Below are positions 15,929 to 25,141 of a stretch of 41,261 bases of DNA, one piece after another. This DNA comes from a virus. Made by a program: the position numbers and the translations under genes. The stretch is from the IMG/VR virus record IMGVR_UViG_3300044712_000136, positions 1 through 41,261 of that record. One strand, 5' to 3'. The notes under the pieces are model-generated. The model was not told the origin of the DNA. It saw nothing but the letters and a program-made list of their open reading frames with translations, and made no database searches. How positions within the stretch are numbered: the first letter of the stretch is position 1; each line of letters starts with the position of its first letter.

Positions 15929-17824
15929 ATGACCCTCGCCAGCAGTGTTCTCTCCGGTGCCCGCGCAGTTGCCCCAGTCAGCAAGGCAGCCCCTGTTGCC
16001 AATGCCATCGAGTTCGTCGAGGAGCCCTGGGGTCTGGGCGGGACGCCCGACCCGATCACCGGGGAGACGAACGGGATGCGGCTGTTTCCCGTTCAGAAGA
16101 TCATCCTCAAGGCTTCTTACGGCATCCCGCTCGACGACACCCAGCAGTTCACCATCACTGACTGGCGACGGGAGAACCCCAGGCAGTTCACCGAGAAGTC
16201 CTACCTGGAGCACCTGTACGCCGAGGGACGGTCGAACATCAAGGAGGTCATCCCAGGGCAGGAACGCCGGGAGATGGTCCTGTCCCTTGGGCGACGGTCC
16301 GGCAAGACAGCCCTCTCTGCGTGCGTGGCAGCGTTCGAGACGTATAAGCTGATCTCGAAGGGCGCTCCGCAAGCCTACTACGGGCTGCCCAGGTCCAACA
16401 ACATCCAGTTGATCTCGATTGCAACGGACAAGGAGCAGGCTGGTCTCCTCTATCAGGAGGTTTCAGGACACTTCGGGAACTGTGCCTTCTTCGGGCCGTA
16501 CACCGCGAACAACACGATGTCGTACGCGCGGTTCCAGACGCCGAAGGACATCGAGCAGTTCGGTCCTTACGTCGAGAACCCGGGGGCCAAGGCGACCATC
16601 AAGGTGACCTTCCGGTCCTGCATCGCCAAGGGCCTCCGTGGACCTGGCAACATCCTCGTCATCCTCGACGAGGTGGCCCACTTCACGGACAAGGGGCAGT
16701 CCAGCGCAGAGGCCGTCTACAACGCCATCACCCCCAGCACGTCCTCCTTCTCCCCGAAGGATCCCAAGGATCGTCGGAAGTCCATCGGTGACGTCGAGGG
16801 CCGGATCATCCTGATCTCTAGCCCCCTTGGGCGCCAGGGCCTGTTCTACAAGATGTTCCAGATCGGGATGTCCGGTGGACGGGTCGCAGACAACATGCTC
16901 TGCATCCAGGCCCCAACGTGGGAGGTCAATCCCACCATCCCGGCTCACGAGTTCGAGAAGCACTACCTGAAGGACCCCGCGGTGTTCTTCACGGAGTACG
17001 GTGGTGAGTTCTCGGACCGTACCAGGGGCTGGATCGAGCGCGCGGAGGATCTCATCTCTTGTGTAGACCCTGCTGCTCGCCCCCAGCAGCGGGGTCTTTC
17101 CCGTACGTCCCACTTCCTGGGTCTTGACTTGGGTCTCGTGGGGGACGGGACGGCGGTGGCTCTGGGTCACCTCGGTGGCGAGGGTGAGATCGTCGTGGAC
17201 CTGGTGGACCAGATCAAGGCTGGGGAGGGGAAGTTCATCGACAAGGAGCGACTGGAGTTCGATGACGTGGCCGACTGGGTGCTGGACCTGTCCAAGAGGT
17301 TCCTCATCCAGGAGGGCATGTTCGACCAGTGGGCTGGCATCCCTCTGGAGCAGGCGCTGTCCAAGCGTGGCCTGGGTCAGATGAAGTCCCAGAAGATGGA
17401 GCGGCAGCTAACCTCGCAGATGTACCAGAACTTCAAGGATATGATGTGGGATCGGCGGCTGGTCCTGTACGACTACCCGATCCAGCCTGGGGAGGCCCAC
17501 TGTCCCTACATCAAGGAGCTTCTGGAGCTCCAGGCCGAGTACCACTCGAAGTTCATCACGACCGTCGAGGCCCCGAATGTTGATGGCAAGCACGACGACA
17601 TGTCCGATGCCCTGATCCGCATGGTCTGGCTGGTGTCGAACAAGCTCACGAAGAACATCCACCTCGCAGGGGTCCGCACGCAGACGGGCCCGGTGATGCC
17701 CGCATACTCCCGTGCTGTTGCGAAGCGAAGGTTGATGCAGAGTGGTTCACACGAGTCCCGCCAGGTTCCCCGTGGGCCGATGACCCGTGGGGCATCTCCG
17801 TGGCGGAGGGGAGTGGGTCGATGA
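15929..17824 (+). CDS. terL: Terminase large subunit (TerL)
   Basis: This is the DNA-packaging motor and headful nuclease. The 631-aa protein has Walker A GRRSGKT (121-127), Walker B LVILDEVAHF (243-252, D247/E248), the coupling motif SSP (297-299) and the RNase H-like nuclease: FLGLDLGLVGDGTA with D400, and KHDDMSDALIR with D556/D557/D560 near the end. Length is slightly above the usual 450-600. About 110 residues precede the ATPase domain. The C-terminal 45 residues are basic, perhaps for portal docking. Its stop overlaps the next start (ATGA). Confidence 0.95.
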   Translation: MTLASSVLSGARAVAPVSKAAPVANAIEFVEEPWGLGGTPDPITGETNGMRLFPVQKIILKASYGIPLDDTQQFTITDWRRENPRQFTEKSYLEHLYAEGRSNIKEVIPGQERREMVLSLGRRSGKTALSACVAAFETYKLISKGAPQAYYGLPRSNNIQLISIATDKEQAGLLYQEVSGHFGNCAFFGPYTANNTMSYARFQTPKDIEQFGPYVENPGAKATIKVTFRSCIAKGLRGPGNILVILDEVAHFTDKGQSSAEAVYNAITPSTSSFSPKDPKDRRKSIGDVEGRIILISSPLGRQGLFYKMFQIGMSGGRVADNMLCIQAPTWEVNPTIPAHEFEKHYLKDPAVFFTEYGGEFSDRTRGWIERAEDLISCVDPAARPQQRGLSRTSHFLGLDLGLVGDGTAVALGHLGGEGEIVVDLVDQIKAGEGKFIDKERLEFDDVADWVLDLSKRFLIQEGMFDQWAGIPLEQALSKRGLGQMKSQKMERQLTSQMYQNFKDMMWDRRLVLYDYPIQPGEAHCPYIKELLELQAEYHSKFITTVEAPNVDGKHDDMSDALIRMVWLVSNKLTKNIHLAGVRTQTGPVMPAYSRAVAKRRLMQSGSHESRQVPRGPMTRGASPWRRGVGR

Positions 17825-18153
17825 ATCTCGACGGGTACGTGGGCAGGTTGCACCGGGTCATGGAAGCCTTCGCCTTGCGGCACATGACGCCTCTCCGGGT
17901 GGCGAAGCTCGACCCCCTGAAGCCTAGCCGGGCGGACTACAGGCTGGTCCGCAAGCTGTTGGAGAGCTCGTACTCCGGCCAGGTGGACCACACCCAGAAG
18001 GGGTACGACCTCATCATCCAGGTGTTCGCCAAGGCCGGTGGGTCGTGGGAGCGGCTGTTCATGGGATCATCGAAGGATGTGTCCCTCCTGAAGAAGGTCA
18101 TCCGGGTAGCGTTCTCGAAGGGGTATCTCCCCAAGTCCACTCAATGGAGGTAG
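17821..18153 (+). CDS. Unknown small basic protein between TerL and portal (110 aa)
   Basis: This is a basic helical protein with no recognised domain. It contains TPLRVAKLDPLKPSRADYRL, a loose form of the window's recurring RVA motif, and YSGQVDHTQKGYDLIIQVFA. The start ATG overlaps the TerL stop, so it is translationally coupled. The location between TerL and portal suggests a packaging or head accessory role; this is inference. Confidence 0.65.
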   Translation: MNLDGYVGRLHRVMEAFALRHMTPLRVAKLDPLKPSRADYRLVRKLLESSYSGQVDHTQKGYDLIIQVFAKAGGSWERLFMGSSKDVSLLKKVIRVAFSKGYLPKSTQWR

Positions 18154-18156
18154 GCG

Positions 18157-18459
18157 TTGTCCCGGTTGCGTGCCACCTTGTCCACGAATCCTCTCGACCA
18201 GGAGATCGCCCAGCGGGTAACTCGTGCCGAGCAGGAGATCCAGGGGGCTCTGCGGGCGTGTAGTGCCCGTCAGGACGGCCTCCTGGCCCAACGGCGGGCA
18301 CGGGCTGTGAGGCGTGACCTGGAACGGGTACTGGGAGCGTTGGGTTCTGTACGGCGCGTGGCTGCCCCGTACGACCTGGACCCGGACCTGAATGATCTCC
18401 CTCCGCAGGAACCCAAGCGGCCCCCGCTGCCCCAGGTGGCGAAGGCCGAGGGAAAGTAG
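18157..18459 (+). CDS. Unknown Arg-rich helical protein (100 aa), TTG start
   Basis: The start is TTG at 18157, supported by TGGAGG 7-12 nt upstream, so this short gene would be missed with an ATG-only rule. The protein is a long Arg/Gln/Glu helix (IAQRVTRAEQEIQGALRA..., RRARAVRRDLERVLGALGSV), probably coiled coil, followed by a Pro-rich tail (PPQEPKRPPLPQ). No family is recognised. It sits directly before the portal gene. Confidence 0.65.
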   Translation: MSRLRATLSTNPLDQEIAQRVTRAEQEIQGALRACSARQDGLLAQRRARAVRRDLERVLGALGSVRRVAAPYDLDPDLNDLPPQEPKRPPLPQVAKAEGK

Positions 18460-18465
18460 TGCTCC

Positions 18466-20151
18466 ATGACGAAGAATGAAGACGCCGTCGAGGTCAGGAA
18501 GGTGACGCACAAGACCAAGGGCGTGAAGGTCGGCAAGCCCGCACGGGTCATGCTGGGATCGATGCGGTCCAAGGTGGCCTATCCCTCCACGGGCGGAACC
18601 ACGGGTGCGTCTGCTGGCAACTTCTACAGCCCCGAGCTGTCCACCGACTTCCTCGAACTGCCGCAGAGCCTGGACGAGAAGAGGAACTACCTCCGGTTCT
18701 TCTACCAGACCAACGCCTTCGTCGGGCAGGCCGTGGACCTCCACACGGAGCTCCCCCTCTCGAAGATCCGGCTGTCCACCCCCCAGGCGAAGAACCCTGA
18801 CCTGGCGAAGCGCGCTCTGGAGTTCTGCACCAAGTGGGCGAAGAACATCGGCCTCCTCCATCGCCTGATCGAGATCGTTCACGACTACAACCTCCTGGGT
18901 GAGGCGTTCGTCTTCTGTGAGGACTCGTCCCCAGACATGCCCGAGGAGATCACCCACGAGACGATCCGGGAGTTGGACGCCCAGGGGGACCCCTCCGAGA
19001 GGATCGTCCGCAGGGAAGATGCAGATGTTCGGGCCGAGAAGTGGCTGAAGCGGCACTACAAGGGATGGACGGCCATCCGGGTGTTGCCGCCCGAGCAGAT
19101 CCACATGGAGGCGTTCCCCTTCACCGATGAGCGGATGATCGAGCTGATCCCCGACTCGAAGACGAAGGATGTCGTCCAGCGGGCTGACGCCGGGGACGAG
19201 CAGGCAGTCCGCATCGTCAAGTCCATGCCGGATGGCGTGGTGGATGCCATCCGTGGGGGGTCCAACATCCCCCTCAACACGGACCCGGACGCTGGCAGCT
19301 TCGTCTACTACATGGCCCGGAAGAAGTCCCAGTACGAGCCCCGTGGGCACTCGATGCTGGAGCGGTGCCTCAACACCCTGGTCTACCGGGACAAGCTCCG
19401 CCAGGCTCAGACCTCCATCGCTTCTCGCCACATGACCCCGATCCGCATCGTGACTGCGGCTGACATGTCGGCTGCCGACACGGATGCCCTGCGGGACCAG
19501 GTGGACATGGCGCTTCAGGACCCTGACTACTCCATCGTGACCAACTTCGAGGTCAACTGGAACGAGATGGGGTCGCAGGGACGGCTGCTGGAGCTCTCCA
19601 GTGAGTACGAGATGACCGACCGGCAGATGTACGCTGGTCTGGGCGTCACGGAGTCCCTGCTGTCTGGTGAGAGCTCGTATAGCGGCGACCGGATCAACCT
19701 GGAGGTCATCAACACCCGGTACATGCTGCTCCGCGAGGTGCTTCAGGACTTCGTCGAGGACAAGATGTTCCGTCCGATGTGCCGCCGGATGGGGTACATC
19801 GAGGTCGACGACGACGGCGAGGAGACCGTGATCTGCCCGGCCCTGTCGTTCACCAGGCTGGCCCTGCGGGACAACAGCGACACCTTCGACGCCCTGTTCA
19901 ACCTCTACAACAAGGGGTCACTGGACATCGACGTCATCCTGGAGCTCCTGAACATCGACCCGCACACCACACGCGAGAAGCTCAAGCGGGACGTGTTCAC
20001 GCTCAACGACGCGAAGTTCAACGATGCCCTCTCCGCCCTCTACGGGGAGATCGGACGGCAGCTGGCCGAGAACTCCGACGCCACCCAGCGGGTCGCGGAG
20101 ACCCTCGGGCTCAAGTACAAGAAGCCTGCGGGCGAGGCTGAACGGTTCTAG
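18466..20151 (+). CDS. Portal protein
   Basis: The portal forms the dodecameric DNA gate of the capsid and nucleates head assembly. The 561-aa product follows TerL and fits portal proteins in length and features. An N-terminal variable part is followed by RNYLRFFYQTNAFVGQAVDLH, the helical segment LLHRLIEIVHDYNLLGEAFV, a barrel part (GWTAIRVLPPEQIHMEAFPF), the stem and wing helices (MLERCLNTLVYRDKLRQAQ) and the clip/crown end with SLLSGESSYSGDRINLEVIN, the usual portal segment after the G-x-x-E-S region. The stop codon is embedded in the conserved TTCTAGTCCTATTCC element. Confidence 0.88.
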   Translation: MTKNEDAVEVRKVTHKTKGVKVGKPARVMLGSMRSKVAYPSTGGTTGASAGNFYSPELSTDFLELPQSLDEKRNYLRFFYQTNAFVGQAVDLHTELPLSKIRLSTPQAKNPDLAKRALEFCTKWAKNIGLLHRLIEIVHDYNLLGEAFVFCEDSSPDMPEEITHETIRELDAQGDPSERIVRREDADVRAEKWLKRHYKGWTAIRVLPPEQIHMEAFPFTDERMIELIPDSKTKDVVQRADAGDEQAVRIVKSMPDGVVDAIRGGSNIPLNTDPDAGSFVYYMARKKSQYEPRGHSMLERCLNTLVYRDKLRQAQTSIASRHMTPIRIVTAADMSAADTDALRDQVDMALQDPDYSIVTNFEVNWNEMGSQGRLLELSSEYEMTDRQMYAGLGVTESLLSGESSYSGDRINLEVINTRYMLLREVLQDFVEDKMFRPMCRRMGYIEVDDDGEETVICPALSFTRLALRDNSDTFDALFNLYNKGSLDIDVILELLNIDPHTTREKLKRDVFTLNDAKFNDALSALYGEIGRQLAENSDATQRVAETLGLKYKKPAGEAERF

Positions 20152-20160
20152 TCCTATTCC
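20138..20160 (+). promoter_or_regulatory. Late-promoter-like element, copy 1
   Basis: CTGAACGGTTCTAGTCCTAT (continuing TCC) spans the portal stop codon and lies 28 nt upstream of the ATG at 20188. It aligns with elements at 24241, 34501 and 39479 (shared CT[GC]A, CG, TTTC-TAG or TTCTAG, CCTATT). It is probably a phage promoter. Function is inferred from recurrence upstream of structural genes. Confidence 0.4.
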
Positions 20161-20187
20161 TTCAGTCAGGTGGAGCCATTCCTCGCC

Positions 20188-20601
20188 ATGAAGTGTGCCC
20201 ACCTCCTGCCCATCAAGCATCCCCTGTTCAATCTGCGGGAGGTCTGTAAGCAGTGCGCGCTGCTGGAGGACCACCTCAACAGTGAGGGGAAGCAGTGTGT
20301 GGACTGCATCCGCAAGCACTTCCTGACTATCGAGGGGCTGTTCGAGGAGGCCGTCAGCCTGGACGCCCACAACCAGTGGTCGGACCTGATCGGTGGCAAG
20401 GCGGACCTGATCCGACAGCTCGAAGCCCTCTGGATCGACACCAGGTATCCTGGGGTCATCGCTCAGGGGCTACGTCAGATCCGCAAGGAGCTCACCCCCG
20501 AGTGCTTCGATCTCCGCCTCATGACCGGGGAGCGGACGGCCAGCAGGGTGGCTGATCGCTGGGTACAGAGGGGCGTCCACATCTGCGGGTCCAAGGGTTG
20601 A
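20188..20601 (+). CDS. Conserved Cys-cluster protein (137 aa)
   Basis: The protein has a distinctive zinc-like cluster: NLREVCKQCALLEDHLN, QCVDCIRKHFLTIEGLFEEA, giving CxxC...CxxC-x-x-x-H. Such NLREVCKQ proteins occur in uncultured tailed phages near portal genes, by memory and not verified. The rest is helical with a Trp-rich segment. The start could also be GTG at 20170; the ATG at 20188 is used because AGGTGGAG lies upstream. The stop overlaps the region before the next ATG. The function is unknown. Confidence 0.7.
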   Translation: MKCAHLLPIKHPLFNLREVCKQCALLEDHLNSEGKQCVDCIRKHFLTIEGLFEEAVSLDAHNQWSDLIGGKADLIRQLEALWIDTRYPGVIAQGLRQIRKELTPECFDLRLMTGERTASRVADRWVQRGVHICGSKG

Positions 20602-20603
20602 TC

Positions 20604-23600
20604 ATGGCGCCGACCAAGCTCGCCATCTACGACTTCGACGACACCCTGTTCCGCAGCCCTGTGAAGCCCATGGGCTGGGAAGGGGTGTGGTGGGGAGACC
20701 TGGCATCCTTGACGCCCCCGCTCGTTCCCGCCGTCCCAGGGCCCGAGTGGTGGAACGGGTCGGTGGTCGAACGTGCAAGGCTGGACATCGCCAACCCCAA
20801 CACTGTCACGGTGATGATTACCGGACGCCTGGCCAGGAAGTTCCCTGACCGGGTGCGTCAGCTGCTGGGCCAGGTCGGGTTGCGGTTCGACAAGCTGTTC
20901 TTCTCCCCAGGCGGGGACACCCACGCCTTCAAGCTGGAAGTGATCCGAGACCTCCTCAACGAGTACCTCTCGGTGCGGGGCGTGGACATCTGGGAGGACC
21001 GGGGAGAGAACCTTCAGCAGTACGCTGACTTCGTCGAGATCAAGGGACGCGCTGCGTTCCCACACCTGATCACGGTGCCAGCGCACCCCCTGGAGGCCCC
21101 CAGCCCGGTCAAGGTTGCATCACGGCGCCTGGCCGGGGTGAAGTCCGTCGGGCTGTTCCTGCCCCTCCCGAAGGCTCTGGCGGGGCAGTTCCCGTCCCTC
21201 GGTGAGAAGGACGACTCCCCTACCCATGCCACGCTCCTGATCGTGGGGGACATCGACCCTGACCGGGAGGACTACCTTCTGGGGGTGGTCAAGGACCAGC
21301 TCAGTCGGTGGCCCTCTCCCATCACGGCGACCCTGAAGGGGACCAACTACTTCGACAACGCGGATGCCGTCGTGGCCTACGACCGAGTGCGGTTCGACAC
21401 CGACATGGCCAGGCTGCGGTCGGACCTGGCATCGACCCTCTTCGACAAGGGCTTCTACATCGAGGACCGCTCTCCGGTCTCCTACAGTCCCCACGTCACT
21501 CTGGCCTACATGCGGCCGGGGAGCTTCGGGGAGTACCAGGGGCCGGTGCCAGAGGGCTCCTGGAGCTTCGACGAGGTCGAGATGTGGTGTCGGGATGGCG
21601 ACCCGGTGAGGATTCCCCTGGGTGGGTCTGCGGTCAGGGTGGCAGCCAAGTACAAGTCCAAGAAGAAGATCAAGACCCAGGACGGTGACGAAGCCACGGT
21701 GTACGAGTACAGCGACCGGCAGATCGCCAACCGTCACCGGGAGAAGGCCGAGCGGGTCGAGCACCTCCGCAAGAACATCTCGGACCTCCGGGCGCGGGTG
21801 CAGGATGACCTGAAGGACGAAGACCCCCAGACCAGCATGACGGCCCTGGCCGTGGCCCTGATGGATGAGACCTGCGAGCGGGTGGGGAACGACGAGTCAG
21901 CCGAGGAGGGCCACTTCGGGGTGACTGGCTGGAAGGTCAAGCACGTCACCTTCAAGGGGGACACGGCGACCTTCAAGTACGTCGGGAAGTCCGGGGTCAA
22001 GCACGAGAAGGTGGTCGACCACGGACCGACGGTGAAGGCCCTGAAGGAACTCACCAAGGGTCGGGGAGATGAGGACTGCATCTTCGAGACGGACGACGCG
22101 ACCGTCAGCTCCGACGATGTGAACGACTACCTGGCGGAGTTCGACATCACGGCGAAGGACATCCGGGGATTCCGGGCCAACGACGAGATGTTGAAGGCAC
22201 TCAAGAAGGAGCGTGCAGGCGGACCCCGAGAGCTGCCGACATCCCGCAAGGAGAAGGACGAGATCCTCAAGGCTGAGTTCAAGCGGGCCTTGGAGCACGT
22301 CGCGGAGGTGGTCGGTCACGAGTCAGCTACCCTTCGATCCCAGTACCTGGTCCCTGGCCTGGAGGACGAGTACCTCCACGACGGCACGGTGCTGAAGTCC
22401 CTCAAGGTGGGGACCAAGACCGAATCCGAACGGGAGGACGAGGAGATCGAAGAGCTCGTCAAGCCTGACCCATCCAAGAAGCCACCGCGTCACGACCTCC
22501 GCAAGGAGCGCCTGTACACGGACGATCCCGACCTGGACATTTCGGATGATGACCTGTCCATGAACTACAAGAAGGTCGCGTCCAGGTACCTGCTGGCGTC
22601 CATGACCCATCGGATCGCCCATCGGTGGCTGACTGCTGCGAAGGCGGACGAGGATGCCTTCCAGGCGTGGGCGGAGAAGCAGGGACCGAAGTTCACCAAC
22701 CCGGTGACCAAGAAGCAGGTGACCTTCAAGACTCTGGAGGGGTCGAAGTCTCCAGCAGCCAAGGCTGAAGCGAAGAAGATCCGTAAGGACTGGTCGAAGG
22801 ACAGAGAGAAGGGCCAGGGGGATCGGGAGGAGGAGTCCGCCAAGAAGGAAGAGCAGGGGCGGGCTCAGACCAAGACAGAGCAGACGGACAAGGCTGTCAA
22901 GAAGGTCACGGAGAGCATCCCGGAGGAGGATCACCTCACGGATTCCGATGCCAGTTCCCGCCAAGAGATGCTGGGGTCTGCCCTGAAGGGCCAGACCCTG
23001 GCTGGGGTCAAGGATCTGGAGGAGCGTCTGGGCAAGGCACGCAAGACCAATAGGGACCAGACTGCCAAGCTCATGGCTGGTGGGGACGACCTGGCGGTGG
23101 CCATGAAGGTCCCAGAGGGGACCTATGGCAAGGCCAAGCTGAAGAGCCAGTCGTTCAACCCTGACGAGTCCGAGGCGATCATCAAGAGGACCACATCGGC
23201 ACGGGACGAGGTTCAGTCGCAGATTGATGCCCTCAAGAAGCCGGATCCGACCAGCACCGTGGATCCGAACGACCCCAAGACCAAGAAGAAGATCGAGAAG
23301 CTGGAGCAGGATCTGGGCGCTCAGAATCAGGCCCTGAACGTCATGGTGGCCTACCACGTCGGGATGGTGGAACTGACGGGTGCCTTGTCCAAGCCCAGTG
23401 GCTCGGATGACCCCAAGAAGCGCCTGTCTGAAGCCGCCAAGTCCTACAAGACGCTGCCGAAGGACGTCGCCGCGAAGCGGAAGGAACGTGCCGAGGCCGA
23501 CCAGAAGCACTTGACAGACGAGTTGGACAAGGCCACCGAGGCTGACAAGCCTGGTCTCCAGAAGAAGCTGGACGTTGCCAACGCCGAGGTCGCTGCTGCC

Positions 23601-24278
23601 AGGTACCACGAGATCACCACTGGTGGAGAGAAGGGTGATGACTCCGTCTCGAAGCTGGTGGGCAAGTTCAAGCACCTGGGCCCCAACAGCCCGCACATCC
23701 AGGCCCTCCTGCTGGAGGGGACCGGCACTGAGGCTGGCCGCAAGGCGATGTTCACCCTGTGCTCTCGGATGTCCGACAAGGATCTTGTCGAGTTCGCGGG
23801 GGAGCACGCGAGCGGTCTGGACTTCTCCAACATGGGGAAGGGTGCAGCGGAGTTCGCCAGGAAGGCGATCCTGAACCGGGTGATGATGGCGGAGTCCGAT
23901 GACGAGATCACGGAAGAGGAACTCGAAGGTCTCGACGCCTCTGTGAAGGGCATGGTGGAGAAGACCAAGGGTGACCCCAAGGCCGAGAAGGGTGTCCGGG
24001 CGTGGCTGGGCAAGACGAAGGACGTCTTGACCAAGGGGCGAAAGTTCCAGCGGGTCTCTGACTGGTTCAAGAACCTCGACTTCTTCAAGAAGGCTCCAGC
24101 CCAGCCTGTCCCCCCCAAGTCCGAGGCTCAGAGCGTTCAGGATGGTGACCACCCCTTCCGTGGGTCCCCTTACCCGAAGTCTGCTGGGAAGCCCAAGAAG
24201 CAGGCATCCTCAGACGACATCGCCTCAGTAGTACTCGTTGCTGACCGTTTCCTAGCCTATTGTGAGGGGAATGGGTAG
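20604..24278 (+). CDS. HAD + 2H phosphoesterase + topoisomerase IB fusion protein
   Basis: This 1224-aa protein has three enzyme-like domains. (1) Residues 1-165 are a HAD phosphatase of the Swiss Army Knife RNA-repair type: YDFDDTLF (D10, D12), ITGR and EDR-x-E. (2) About 181-340 is a 2H phosphoesterase with H208-A-T and H297-V-T (THATLLIV, SPHVTLAYM). (3) About 365-590 is a eukaryote/poxvirus-type topoisomerase IB catalytic core: ERVGN (R426), YVGKSG (K462), ITAKDIR (R521), VGHESATLRSQY (H572, Y581). The H-to-Y spacing of 9 equals that of vaccinia topoisomerase. The remaining ~630 residues are charged and partly coiled coil. Copies of a VA[AS]R peptide lie between domains. A TTG two codons upstream is an alternative start. 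The product may be virion-delivered; this is inference. Confidence 0.85.
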   Translation: MAPTKLAIYDFDDTLFRSPVKPMGWEGVWWGDLASLTPPLVPAVPGPEWWNGSVVERARLDIANPNTVTVMITGRLARKFPDRVRQLLGQVGLRFDKLFFSPGGDTHAFKLEVIRDLLNEYLSVRGVDIWEDRGENLQQYADFVEIKGRAAFPHLITVPAHPLEAPSPVKVASRRLAGVKSVGLFLPLPKALAGQFPSLGEKDDSPTHATLLIVGDIDPDREDYLLGVVKDQLSRWPSPITATLKGTNYFDNADAVVAYDRVRFDTDMARLRSDLASTLFDKGFYIEDRSPVSYSPHVTLAYMRPGSFGEYQGPVPEGSWSFDEVEMWCRDGDPVRIPLGGSAVRVAAKYKSKKKIKTQDGDEATVYEYSDRQIANRHREKAERVEHLRKNISDLRARVQDDLKDEDPQTSMTALAVALMDETCERVGNDESAEEGHFGVTGWKVKHVTFKGDTATFKYVGKSGVKHEKVVDHGPTVKALKELTKGRGDEDCIFETDDATVSSDDVNDYLAEFDITAKDIRGFRANDEMLKALKKERAGGPRELPTSRKEKDEILKAEFKRALEHVAEVVGHESATLRSQYLVPGLEDEYLHDGTVLKSLKVGTKTESEREDEEIEELVKPDPSKKPPRHDLRKERLYTDDPDLDISDDDLSMNYKKVASRYLLASMTHRIAHRWLTAAKADEDAFQAWAEKQGPKFTNPVTKKQVTFKTLEGSKSPAAKAEAKKIRKDWSKDREKGQGDREEESAKKEEQGRAQTKTEQTDKAVKKVTESIPEEDHLTDSDASSRQEMLGSALKGQTLAGVKDLEERLGKARKTNRDQTAKLMAGGDDLAVAMKVPEGTYGKAKLKSQSFNPDESEAIIKRTTSARDEVQSQIDALKKPDPTSTVDPNDPKTKKKIEKLEQDLGAQNQALNVMVAYHVGMVELTGALSKPSGSDDPKKRLSEAAKSYKTLPKDVAAKRKERAEADQKHLTDELDKATEADKPGLQKKLDVANAEVAAARYHEITTGGEKGDDSVSKLVGKFKHLGPNSPHIQALLLEGTGTEAGRKAMFTLCSRMSDKDLVEFAGEHASGLDFSNMGKGAAEFARKAILNRVMMAESDDEITEEELEGLDASVKGMVEKTKGDPKAEKGVRAWLGKTKDVLTKGRKFQRVSDWFKNLDFFKKAPAQPVPPKSEAQSVQDGDHPFRGSPYPKSAGKPKKQASSDDIASVVLVADRFLAYCEGNG
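24241..24263 (+). promoter_or_regulatory. Late-promoter-like element, copy 2
   Basis: CTGACCGTTTCCTAGCCTAT (continuing TGT) lies within the last codons of the fusion gene, 86 nt upstream of the scaffold-like gene at 24350. It aligns with the elements at 20138, 34501 and 39479. The segment up to 24349 has no other gene. Confidence 0.4.
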
Positions 24279-24349
24279 TGGGTGTACCCGCCGGGAACCC
24301 CATTCACCCTATCCCCTGAGTCTCGGATGGGACAAGGAGAACCGTTCAC

Positions 24350-25126
24350 ATGACCACGATCAAGAAGGCTTCTCAGGCGGGCGCTCGCCGTGTCGCGTCG
24401 ACCCTGGACACGGTGGCGTCACTGGTCCAGTTCCATGGTGCCAGCCTGGGCATCCCCCAGAAGGTGGCGATGGACTTCGCCTACCGATGCGACCTCCTCT
24501 CGGACAGCCTCGGCCGTCGCCTGACGGCGGGCTACTTCAACCCCGCGGAGATCGGGACCGAGAAGCCCGGCCCGATGGAGTACGACACGAACAACCCGTT
24601 CATGGCGGGCGAGTTCACCCTGGAGAAGTACCGCGCCCTGTCCGAGAAGCAGATGGCCGGGGAGCTCGCGGCCAACGCTGCGAAGGGTGTCGCGGACCCC
24701 AAGCTCGCGTCGGTGATCAAGAAGGCAGCGTACGACGCCGCCCTGACGGCTCTCCTGGTGGCCAAGAAGGCCAACGAGACCAAGGCCGATGACGAGGAGA
24801 CCGAGGAAGAGGAGACCGAGGAGTCCGAGGAGGACGAGGGCGAGAAGGAAGAGAAGACCGCCGCGCTGGCCCAGGCGTACAACCGCCTCCGCCGTGAGGC
24901 TGCCAAGAAGGGCGAGGTCCCCGCGGCGTTCAAGGCCCAGTGGGACAAGGGCGACGCGAAGAAGGACGAGCCCAAGGACGAGCCCAAGAAGGACGAGAAG
25001 AAGTCGTCCAAGAAGGCCGACGAGGAGCCCAAGAAGTCCGAGGAGCCCAAGGCGGACGAGAAGTCCGAGGAGCCCAAGGCGGACGAGGCCAAGAAGACCG
25101 CCAAGCTGTTCGGCCTGTTCTCCTGA
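24350..25126 (+). CDS. Scaffold-like head protein with Lys/Glu/Pro repeats
   Basis: The 258-aa protein has a helical N-terminal domain (ARRVASTLDTVASLVQFHGA, then LGIPQKVAMDFAYRCDLLSD) and GPMEYDTNNPFMAGEF. An acidic stretch (ETEEEETEESEEDEGEKEE) and a low-complexity tail of DEPK, EEPK and SEEPKADE units follow. It has a strong AAGGAGA ribosome-binding site and very GC-rich third positions, indicating high expression. Highly charged helical proteins placed between portal and capsid genes are usually scaffolds or internal head proteins. The tail repeat is shared with the protein at 27132. No enzymatic motif is seen. Confidence 0.6.
   Translation: MTTIKKASQAGARRVASTLDTVASLVQFHGASLGIPQKVAMDFAYRCDLLSDSLGRRLTAGYFNPAEIGTEKPGPMEYDTNNPFMAGEFTLEKYRALSEKQMAGELAANAAKGVADPKLASVIKKAAYDAALTALLVAKKANETKADDEETEEEETEESEEDEGEKEEKTAALAQAYNRLRREAAKKGEVPAAFKAQWDKGDAKKDEPKDEPKKDEKKSSKKADEEPKKSEEPKADEKSEEPKADEAKKTAKLFGLFS
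24958..25100 (+). repeat. In-gene Lys/Glu/Pro-coding repeat, block A
   Basis: The DNA repeats units such as GAGGAGCCCAAGGCGGACGA, coding EEPKADE and variants. The same units recur within the gene at 27132. Near-identity at DNA level suggests recent expansion or recombination between the two genes. Confidence 0.7.
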
Positions 25127-25141
25127 AGGGGGGCTTCGGCC

